NCBI GenBank assembly: GCA_036794825.1
Contig: DAIRGA010000005.1
Location: 62,001 to 126,000 of the forward strand
Source of the DNA: RZYY01 sp036794825
GTDB taxonomy: Bacteria > Bacteroidota > Bacteroidia > Bacteroidales > 4484-276
DNA: 64,000 nucleotides
Reading direction: 5' to 3'
Position 1 is the stretch's first letter; every line of letters starts with the position of its first letter. Under the pieces are notes generated by a model, which had not been told where the DNA came from, ran no database searches, and saw only the letters and a list, made by a program, of their open reading frames with translations. A program made the position numbers and the translations under genes. Positions 7,294-15,183 of the stretch are shown piece after piece.

Positions 7294-10200
7294 ATGAAGC
7301 AATACCAATCTGGATACTTACTTGATCGATTCAATGATCTCTTCGAAAAAAAAACGTTGAGGGCATCATCATTTAAGGAACTAACCAAATGGTGTTCTTT
7401 TTTCCAGTTAAAAAGTAAAAGTGGTTTTGAGCAAGGCGAGGTTGAGTACCCAGCTACGATTGCAGTATTAATAAATTTAATTCAGAGAGGCCTCCCTACT
7501 AAACTCAACAAGTATGCACTTGATAGATTGATTGAGAAATGCTCAATTCTTTCTTTTAATGAAAGTAATGAACGCTCCATAGTTGTTGAATTTAATCAAC
7601 TGACTGATGAATTAAAAGAGCTTGTTTTTAAGGCAATGCATTTGGTTGATCCCAGAATTGATAAGTCAACCTTAAAGCAATCATATCGTAATTCCTGGGA
7701 AAAGCTTGACAGTAAATTTGAGGAAAATTTTCTTTACCAGGATTTGCCAAATTCAATAGGTAAATATGGTGGTGCAATCATTCAACTAGTAGCAATTCAA
7801 CGAACAATAACCAGCATAATCAATGATTACATTGATTTGCAGAAAGTAGCATCAAGAGTAAAAAACAACTTTGTAGACCAAAGAACTGATTTCTCGATCG
7901 AGTTTCCTTATCAACAACCTAGCAAACCAAGAGGGATAGTGATAGAAATTGATGGATCGCAACACATGCTCCCTGAGCAACAGTTCCTTGATACTGAAAG
8001 AGACAAGGTTGTTGCAAGTTCTGGTTGGAATAACACCCTAAGAATAAAAACATCTGAATTTGGCAGTTTACAATTTGATCAAAAGATTAAAGGGATACTT
8101 ATCCCCGCAATTAATAATGAGTACCTTAAACATTGTATTTCAAATTTTGTAAAACCTTTTTGGGAAAGTAAGTTAAGTAATGAAATTTTTCAGCTTTGTT
8201 TAGTGCCTTTTGGAGTTGCCAGAATCCAAAGGACAATTTTGGAATTAATCGCACATGGAAAACTGGAATTAAAAAAGTCTCATTGGAAAATTGCTGTACT
8301 TGAGAGAGACGTACCATGTGCTCAATTGGCAATTGATGATTTGTTTATTTTGGTTGATGCAATTAATGCATTATTGAAAGAGACCTTGCATTTGCCGAAA
8401 ATCGAACTTAGTGTTTTTGCAACTAACGAATTCATTAACAGTAAATTCAAATTTTCAAACAATCGGCCTATTGAATCTTTTGATAGTGATGAATTTTATG
8501 ATCTGGTGTTGGACATAGGAGTACTTGATAAAAGTATTGATGAATTTGGTTTTACAGGAAATGCCACTGAATTTGTCAAAATTCGCTCAGTACATTATCT
8601 TGATTCTCAAAGGATAACTGCAGCAACAGATTTGATTAAATACAAGCCATTTTGCAAGGAAAAGGATAACACAGGTAACTGGATTATTGAAGATGATATT
8701 GCTAAAGATGGACTTGACTATCTTCTTCAATCCATATTCAGAAAGAAAGCTTTTCTGGAAGGCCAGCTTCCAATCATGCACAATGCTTTACAATGTAAAA
8801 GTGTAATTGGCCTATTACCGACAGGTGGCGGTAAATCTCTTACCTATCAAATATCGGCATTGCTCCAACCGGGGATATGTTTAGTTATCGACCCGATCAG
8901 ATCTCTCATGAAGGACCAGGTGGATGGATTGCTCAGAAATGATGTTGACTCCTGTGTCTATATTAACTCCACACTGGAGGGGGAAGACAAACGAAAAGCC
9001 ATGAGAAGGATGGCAGAGGGAGAAGCACAATTTGTATTTGTCTCACCAGAGCGACTACAAATGGAAGAGTTTAGAACACTTTTAAGCGATATGTTCAATG
9101 ATGGCATCTATTTTAGTTATTGTGTGATTGATGAAGCTCATTGTGTTTCCGAGTGGGGACATGATTTTAGAACGGCATACCTGCGGTTGGGAGAGAATGC
9201 AATCAAGTTTTGTAAGACTAAAAATCTCAAATATCTGCCTCTATTTGGGTTAACAGCAACGGCCTCTTACGACGTATTGGCTGATGTTCAGAGAGAGCTT
9301 TCCGGTAATAATGAAAGTAGGCGTCTTGCAGAGGATGCAATAATTAGATCTGAGTATTCAAAAAGGGATGAACTGCAATACATCATAGAAGAAGTGACTT
9401 TTCCAACAGGAACTATGAGAAACATTTGGGATGTAAAGAAAGCGTTGGCATCAAAAAAACAGGAAAGGGTATTGAGGCTTTTAAATGAGATTCCCATCAC
9501 CATACAAGAGTTTAACAGAGACCCGCATTTAGTTTATAGTAAGGACGATTACCAATCTAAAAACATCAGTCAACAACACACCTATAAGAGTATACAAATA
9601 GAAAATTTTGCACCGGGTCACTTTTTCAAAGAGGGTAAAAACGCAGCACTGATTTTTTGCCCGCATACAAGAGGTCCCTATGGGGTTACAGATAAGTTTA
9701 AAACCAGTAATAATGGAATGCCGGTTGTCAGACAAGGATATTTTGATTTGCTTTCTCAGGTGGGTGGAATAAGAGCCGGTTATTTCATGGGATCTGGCAA
9801 TGATTCTGATTCAGGGGTAAGAGTAATACAGGAGGAGTCATTTGACAATCAGGATAAATTCATTAACAATGAGTTAAACCTGATGATAGCCACTAAAGCA
9901 TTTGGAATGGGTATTGACAAGGAAAATATCCGCTTTACCATTCACATTAATTATCCCGGATCAATTGAGAGTTTCGTGCAAGAAGCAGGTCGTGCCGGAA
10001 GGGATAGGAAAATAGCTTTATCCTACATTTTATTCAACGACCAGAGTGTGCCTGTGCAGGATGAAGAAGATCCAATTGACCATGACCTTGACATTAACAT
10101 GTATTTCCATAAGAATTCGTTCAAAGGGATTGCAAAAGAGATAGCTGTATTGAATGAATTACTGACTGAAATTTATTTTCCTGACAGAACATTTGAGTTT

Positions 10201-11700
10201 GAAAACCTAATTAACAATGAGTTAGAGGTTAATGTCAAATGCAACTACTGGGAGGGTGGAGTTCATAAAAGACTCTATGTAAACTTCAATTTTACTGAGC
10301 CATTAGGGTATATAGATCTCAGGGACTTGAATGGTATCATCGATAAAAGTGTAAATCCAAATCTTTCATCAAGGATTTTTACTTTAATACGCAACTATAT
10401 TAATGGTCAAAATTTAAATGAGCCAATCCATCTATGGATTCAACGTAGTGACAAACAAGTCGGAATTGAAGAGATACTTAAATCAAAACGTGATGGAGAT
10501 ACTTTTTCGATAACGGTTGGATTTTACAACAATGCTAAAGAGAGGGTTAAGACAATCACTCAATGGCTGCATACTGTTATTCATGGCAATTTTACCGAGG
10601 CTGTGGTTCATAGAATGAGGGAGAATTGTAGCGATGCTGAGGCTTTCATTGAAGATGTCTGTGATGCCTATAAAAGATTTACTAATGGGCGGGAACTGAA
10701 CTTTGAAGAAACCTGCAACAGACGTGATCAATCCAAAAGGAATCCAAAAGGGACAGCCTTCAAAACATTTATGGCGCTGTACAATGGATACAGGGATAAA
10801 AATGACACTGAAAAAGCAATTTACCGGCTTTCAACATTAGGAATCATTGATGACTATACAGTTAATTTCACTTCCAACACTTTTACTCTCAGAGGTACTA
10901 AGAAAACTGCTAAGGAATACCGAGAGAACCTTCGTGGTTATCTCTTAAAATATTATTCAGAAAAGACAACAAAAGCCAAGTTAAAGAATCTTGATGCGAT
11001 TGATGAACCAACTCCTATTCGAAAGGCGATTAACTTCCTCGTAAACTTTGTTTATGATGAAATAGAGAAAAAACGTCAAAGAGCGATATCTGACATGAAA
11101 GATGCCTGCCGTTTTGGATTGGAGAATGGTAATATCGAACTTAAAGAGTTCATTGACCTTTACTTCAATTCCAAATATGCCAGGAAAGGATATCAGGTTA
11201 ATAATAAAACAGCTTCATTGTTTGATCTCCTGGTGGGTGAGGAGAAAAAAGATGATAACATTGAATACGTCTGGTATTTTATGTACATTATGGATATCGA
11301 CAAGCCCTCCTCACAAATCGACAATTACAAACATTTAAGAGGTGCCTGTACTCGTCTTTTGCGAAGCCAGCCTGATAGTTACACTCTTATACTCCTCAAT
11401 GCATTTGCACTTTACATGATTGAGTATAAAAATCCAAGATATTTGCAAGAAGCTGAGGATCTTCTGATGAATGCTTTCACCAGCATACAGGAAAAAGAGT
11501 CCAAATGGACCGACAAAAAACTTGAAGAGATTTTTAATGCATTCACTGAAAAGATCATTGATAAGAATAGTGAAGTTTTGTCTTTCATGGAAATGCATGG
11601 ATTCCAATTTGATTTTGATTCTATCATGATAAAAAGGTTGCTTTATCCTCTTCAAAGAGCTAACTCAACATTGCACGAAATCAACAAAATACTCAACTGA
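7294..11700 (+). CDS. RecQ-like DNA helicase fused to a DUF559/Vsr-like nuclease domain
   Basis: This 1468-residue protein begins the unusual operon. About residues 203-252 carry a PD-(D/E)XK-type pattern, RGIVIEIDGSQH (E218, D220, H224) then D233, R236 and D237 before GW..TLRI, as in DUF559/Vsr-like nucleases. The helicase core follows: Walker A PTGGGKS (509-515), DEAHCVSEWGHDFR (613-626), GLTATA (652-657), TKAFGMGIDKENIRF (867-881) and FVQEAGRAGRD (894-904), all RecQ-type. Motifs III and IV are separated by a longer than usual insertion. About 560 C-terminal residues are unassigned, and no RQC zinc cysteines are obvious. It probably unwinds and cuts DNA as the effector. Shango SngC-like helicases are a possible relative, which I could not test. 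Confidence 0.85.
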   Translation: MKQYQSGYLLDRFNDLFEKKTLRASSFKELTKWCSFFQLKSKSGFEQGEVEYPATIAVLINLIQRGLPTKLNKYALDRLIEKCSILSFNESNERSIVVEFNQLTDELKELVFKAMHLVDPRIDKSTLKQSYRNSWEKLDSKFEENFLYQDLPNSIGKYGGAIIQLVAIQRTITSIINDYIDLQKVASRVKNNFVDQRTDFSIEFPYQQPSKPRGIVIEIDGSQHMLPEQQFLDTERDKVVASSGWNNTLRIKTSEFGSLQFDQKIKGILIPAINNEYLKHCISNFVKPFWESKLSNEIFQLCLVPFGVARIQRTILELIAHGKLELKKSHWKIAVLERDVPCAQLAIDDLFILVDAINALLKETLHLPKIELSVFATNEFINSKFKFSNNRPIESFDSDEFYDLVLDIGVLDKSIDEFGFTGNATEFVKIRSVHYLDSQRITAATDLIKYKPFCKEKDNTGNWIIEDDIAKDGLDYLLQSIFRKKAFLEGQLPIMHNALQCKSVIGLLPTGGGKSLTYQISALLQPGICLVIDPIRSLMKDQVDGLLRNDVDSCVYINSTLEGEDKRKAMRRMAEGEAQFVFVSPERLQMEEFRTLLSDMFNDGIYFSYCVIDEAHCVSEWGHDFRTAYLRLGENAIKFCKTKNLKYLPLFGLTATASYDVLADVQRELSGNNESRRLAEDAIIRSEYSKRDELQYIIEEVTFPTGTMRNIWDVKKALASKKQERVLRLLNEIPITIQEFNRDPHLVYSKDDYQSKNISQQHTYKSIQIENFAPGHFFKEGKNAALIFCPHTRGPYGVTDKFKTSNNGMPVVRQGYFDLLSQVGGIRAGYFMGSGNDSDSGVRVIQEESFDNQDKFINNELNLMIATKAFGMGIDKENIRFTIHINYPGSIESFVQEAGRAGRDRKIALSYILFNDQSVPVQDEEDPIDHDLDINMYFHKNSFKGIAKEIAVLNELLTEIYFPDRTFEFENLINNELEVNVKCNYWEGGVHKRLYVNFNFTEPLGYIDLRDLNGIIDKSVNPNLSSRIFTLIRNYINGQNLNEPIHLWIQRSDKQVGIEEILKSKRDGDTFSITVGFYNNAKERVKTITQWLHTVIHGNFTEAVVHRMRENCSDAEAFIEDVCDAYKRFTNGRELNFEETCNRRDQSKRNPKGTAFKTFMALYNGYRDKNDTEKAIYRLSTLGIIDDYTVNFTSNTFTLRGTKKTAKEYRENLRGYLLKYYSEKTTKAKLKNLDAIDEPTPIRKAINFLVNFVYDEIEKKRQRAISDMKDACRFGLENGNIELKEFIDLYFNSKYARKGYQVNNKTASLFDLLVGEEKKDDNIEYVWYFMYIMDIDKPSSQIDNYKHLRGACTRLLRSQPDSYTLILLNAFALYMIEYKNPRYLQEAEDLLMNAFTSIQEKESKWTDKKLEEIFNAFTEKIIDKNSEVLSFMEMHGFQFDFDSIMIKRLLYPLQRANSTLHEINKILN

Positions 11701-11701
11701 T

Positions 11702-12451
11702 ATGGCAAATCCTATAATCCAGCAGATTAACGCTGAACTTGAAAACCTCCAGGTGGAGCTGAGACAGTTTAAAACATCAGTTGAATACCTTAGTGGAGCT
11801 AAAAGCCATGTTAAGGAGGCAGTTCAGACTGTTAATACAGCAGAAGCGCACTTTAATAAAAAGGTGGAGGAATTGAAAAGTACCTACGATTCGATTATTA
11901 AACTGACGAACTCGGTTTCATCCGTAATCAATAAGCTGGATAAAATCAATTTTCCTGAACGATTAGACCAGATTGGGAGAACCGTCAAGGATACAATTGA
12001 TTTCTTGAATCAAAACAAAAGAGAAACTCTCGAAGAACTGAAGAAAGCATCTGAAGCGATAACGAAAGCTGATTTCGATGGTCGTTTTAAAAAACTGCAG
12101 GAGGCGATTGACAATTCTATTAAATCCAACCATGAGACCGTAAAGTACATTGAGAGCCTGAACCTTTCATTAAGAATGGATAAATTGGATAGTAATATCT
12201 CCGGCATCCTTGCTGCCATTCATAATGTTCAAAGCAGAGTTGAGAGTGTAGAAAGAAATATCGGAGATAAAATGAAAGAGGCTGCTGATAAACAAGCAAC
12301 CTCAATTAATGAATTCCAGAATAAGTTACAACCTCAGCTTGATGATCTTAAACATGGGTTGAAGAATTTGGCGAAAAAACAGCAAATCAATTCCTTGATT
12401 ACTAATGGTTTGATTGCATTGGGGGTTTTACTAATTATGCTTTACAATTAG
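11702..12451 (+). CDS. Tail-anchored coiled-coil protein of the helicase-Hsp70 operon
   Basis: The 249-residue protein is almost entirely helical. Heptad-like, charged sequence runs from about residue 5 to 225, followed by one hydrophobic C-terminal segment (about 229-247, LITNGLIALGVLLIMLY), so it should be tail-anchored with its coiled coil in the cytosol. No enzymatic motif is visible. It starts one base after the helicase stop, which argues for tight co-expression. A scaffold or membrane tether for the complex is an inference. It is not a recognised family to me. Confidence 0.75.
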   Translation: MANPIIQQINAELENLQVELRQFKTSVEYLSGAKSHVKEAVQTVNTAEAHFNKKVEELKSTYDSIIKLTNSVSSVINKLDKINFPERLDQIGRTVKDTIDFLNQNKRETLEELKKASEAITKADFDGRFKKLQEAIDNSIKSNHETVKYIESLNLSLRMDKLDSNISGILAAIHNVQSRVESVERNIGDKMKEAADKQATSINEFQNKLQPQLDDLKHGLKNLAKKQQINSLITNGLIALGVLLIMLYN

Positions 12452-12521
12452 AGATACGAGAGTGGCAGACCAGATTTTGATAAATACATAAAGAAATGAA
12501 AATCAATTATATAATAGAGAA

Positions 12522-12614
12522 ATGAACAAATCCTTGCAATCACTAAATCACAATGATACAATGGTTAAGGCTAAAAATCTTATGTCCAAAAATCAAAAAA
12601 CTGATAAAATATGA
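12522..12614 (+). CDS. Possible 30-residue small ORF coupled to the J-like gene
   Basis: An ATG at 12522 opens a 30-residue frame (begins MNKSLQSLNHND, ends KTDKI). Its TGA overlaps the ATG of the next gene at 12611, as ATGA. It fills the only sizeable gap (159 bp) in an otherwise tight operon. Composition is Lys/Asn-rich and there is no known motif. It may be a true micro-protein, a coupling leader, or chance. Confidence 0.3.
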   Translation: MNKSLQSLNHNDTMVKAKNLMSKNQKTDKI

Positions 12615-14242
12615 AACTAGTAAGGAACAACCCCTATCGGATACTTGGATTGCTTGTTGGTGCAAGCGCAACCATACAAAACAGGCACATTACAAGAATT
12701 TCAAGGTATATTGAAGCAGGTGGTGAAGTACCGGATGAATTCACTGAATTCACTTTTCCTGCTTTGGGCAACTTAGACCTTACGACTCAATCTGTATCAG
12801 ATGCCGCTTCTAAACTTAACCTGGACAATGACAGGTTGAATGCAGCTCTGTTTTGGTTCTATAACGGAAACGAAGTAACAGACCCTCCTGCTTTTGAGGC
12901 GCTGAAAGATTCGGATATACAAGGAGCTATTGAAATTTGGAGAAAAAAGACAAGTACAAATGAAGTGACCCAAAGCAACAGTTCAGCGTTTCATAACCTT
13001 TCTTCTTTGCTGCTGTGTAAAAGCATAAACGGCGCCTCAATAGATGAAAAGCTTTTTGAAGAAGGGTTGTCTTTAAAGCTAAAATTTCTCGAAAGTGACT
13101 TTGTAAAGGATTTCAAAGCGAAAGCTACTGATGTAACTTTTAAGACAACTAAAAAGGAAATCCAAATCTCTTTTCTGAATGCACTGCAGCAGGAGGTTGA
13201 AGATTATACTAGTATTTCGCCATCCAATTTCATAGAAATGCTATTGAGGTCAACTTTTATTTCAAGAAAGGATTTTTTGGAAACGCTTGTTCAAAACCCA
13301 ATAGATCAAATTGAAAAGAAAATTGAAAAAGCCAAGAAAAAACGGAAGTCTAATAAAGAAAATGCGGCAAATGCCGGCAAAGAACTTTTCTCGACCGCAA
13401 GTACTGACTTAACACTATTGCAAAATATATTAGGCCCTAATGATCGAAAGTTCATTACTATTTCTGATAAAGTTGCAGACGAAATTCTGCAATGTGGAAT
13501 TGATTATTTTTTTCATTTAAAAGACACAACCACAGATCCAGGCCCCGCCTCGATGTTTTTGTTTAAGAAAGCAACATCCCTTGCAATCGGTAATATTGTA
13601 AAACAAAGATGCAACGAAAATACTGATAACCTTCAGGAATGGATCGATGAAAAGCCTAAAAGAGAAAAGCATCAAAAAATCAAATCTGATCTTGATGCTC
13701 TAATCCAGATTTTTCAGGAGTATGAAGATAGGAGTGCTACGATCCAAAATGCTAGGAGCCTAATAGTTAGTTGTAAACCACGCCTTGCGAATATTAAATC
13801 TGTTTTAGGTCCAAAGGACGAATTTTATTTAAAACTTGCGACCAGAGTGGCTGCACAAGCGCAAAGCTATATAATTGAAGAAGTTAATAAGTCACAACAG
13901 AACTTGAATTACAAACTCGCATTGGACAGAAGTGGAACAATAAGGTCGATTAAAAGCATTTTATTTGATGCCTGGCTCGCAACAGCGTCACTTGGATCAT
14001 TAGATATGGAATATGATTTTAAAGAAAATCGCTTCAAAAAAAACAGAGAATCACTTCAAGGCTTGTGTACTCAAGCAGGAGTAAGTATTCCATTCGGCGA
14101 CCCAGAAGCAACAGGCAGGAACGCGATACGAAATCCATATGTTTCATTACCAGATACTTCAAATGAAAGTATTATTCCAACTTGGTTAAAATGGGTCGGG
14201 GCATTTCTTCTGTTTGTATTAATCATTAGGGCATGTAACTAA
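12611..14242 (+). CDS. Tail-anchored protein with degenerate J-domain-like N-terminus
   Basis: The 543-residue protein opens with NPYRILGLLVGASATIQNRH, reminiscent of J-domain helices I-II (yxiLGv..asxxeI), but the HPD tripeptide needed to stimulate Hsp70 is absent. A DRLNAALFWF helix follows near residues 73-82. The middle is helical, with a strongly basic KKIEKAKKKRKSNK patch near 235-250. The C-terminus has one membrane helix (about 526-540, VGAFLLFVLIIRACN). With an Hsp70 two genes downstream, a non-canonical co-chaperone role is plausible. This is inference from the motif and the neighbourhood. Confidence 0.65.
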   Translation: MKLVRNNPYRILGLLVGASATIQNRHITRISRYIEAGGEVPDEFTEFTFPALGNLDLTTQSVSDAASKLNLDNDRLNAALFWFYNGNEVTDPPAFEALKDSDIQGAIEIWRKKTSTNEVTQSNSSAFHNLSSLLLCKSINGASIDEKLFEEGLSLKLKFLESDFVKDFKAKATDVTFKTTKKEIQISFLNALQQEVEDYTSISPSNFIEMLLRSTFISRKDFLETLVQNPIDQIEKKIEKAKKKRKSNKENAANAGKELFSTASTDLTLLQNILGPNDRKFITISDKVADEILQCGIDYFFHLKDTTTDPGPASMFLFKKATSLAIGNIVKQRCNENTDNLQEWIDEKPKREKHQKIKSDLDALIQIFQEYEDRSATIQNARSLIVSCKPRLANIKSVLGPKDEFYLKLATRVAAQAQSYIIEEVNKSQQNLNYKLALDRSGTIRSIKSILFDAWLATASLGSLDMEYDFKENRFKKNRESLQGLCTQAGVSIPFGDPEATGRNAIRNPYVSLPDTSNESIIPTWLKWVGAFLLFVLIIRACN

Positions 14243-14254
14243 AACACTCACAAA

Positions 14255-15163
14255 ATGAATAGAATCATATTAATTGTACTAATTTTAAACGGTTTATCAT
14301 TGTATGCTAACGATGATTCCTTAACAATAGCTGATCTGAAAAGAGAATTAATGCCAATTAAGGCAAGCATTCACAAGATGAATATTGCAAACTCAGAATT
14401 AAAATCTGAAATAATCAATCTGAATGTCAAAATCATGGCTGCTGTCGATACAATTGAAGCACTCCAAAGCAAAATAGATAGCAATGCAAATACAATTTTA
14501 GAAACAGCTAATCAATTGGGTTTACAGATTACCGAAACCAAGCAAATCGCAACTAAGCGAATTGATGAAGTTGACCAATCTTTGAGTAAAAATTCACTGT
14601 ACGGAATCATTGGAGTATTGATAGCAATTCTTCTTTCAATTATGATTTACTGGCTATTAAGCAAACGTCAAAAATCGGATAAGACAGATATTATTGAGCA
14701 ACTGAGCTATACTAAATCATCTATTGAGGAAAGTCTTGTAAATCAATTCGGCAAACAAACTGAATTGATGGAAACTCAACTTCAATATTTAGAGCAGCAA
14801 AATAATAACACACCTGCAACAACAAATCAGGAACCTGACCATTCTCTCGCCCTTAAAGTGGCAAGTGAAATCAACTTGATTGAAAGAAATATCAATCTCA
14901 TGGATGCAGGAACGAAAGGCTTAAAGCAGTTGGTTCGCTCAGTTGCCAAACTGAAAGACAACCTTGCAGCTAATGGCTATGAAATGCCTGAACTTATAGG
15001 AAAACAATTTCATCAAGGAATGAAAGTAATTGTTACAAGTTCCATTCCAGATGAAAACCTTGAAAAAGGCAGAGAGATAATCAGTAAAGTACTTATTCCA
15101 CAAGTAAATTTTAACGACAAAATGATTCAAACCGCTCAGATCGAGGTATCTGTTGGTATCTAA
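14255..15163 (+). CDS. Membrane protein with periplasmic and cytosolic coiled coils
   Basis: The 302-residue protein has an N-terminal signal peptide (about 1-18, cleavage plausible after YA). A roughly 95-residue coiled-coil segment should lie in the periplasm. One membrane helix follows (about 116-136, YGIIGVLIAILLSIMIYWLL), then a cytosolic region with more coiled coil and a folded tail. The layout resembles a transmembrane sensor or adaptor. No catalytic motif is seen. It lies 12 bp after the J-like gene and 20 bp before the Hsp70 gene. The family is unrecognised. Confidence 0.7.
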   Translation: MNRIILIVLILNGLSLYANDDSLTIADLKRELMPIKASIHKMNIANSELKSEIINLNVKIMAAVDTIEALQSKIDSNANTILETANQLGLQITETKQIATKRIDEVDQSLSKNSLYGIIGVLIAILLSIMIYWLLSKRQKSDKTDIIEQLSYTKSSIEESLVNQFGKQTELMETQLQYLEQQNNNTPATTNQEPDHSLALKVASEINLIERNINLMDAGTKGLKQLVRSVAKLKDNLAANGYEMPELIGKQFHQGMKVIVTSSIPDENLEKGREIISKVLIPQVNFNDKMIQTAQIEVSVGI

Positions 15164-15183
15164 ACTTATAAAAAATCAATACA

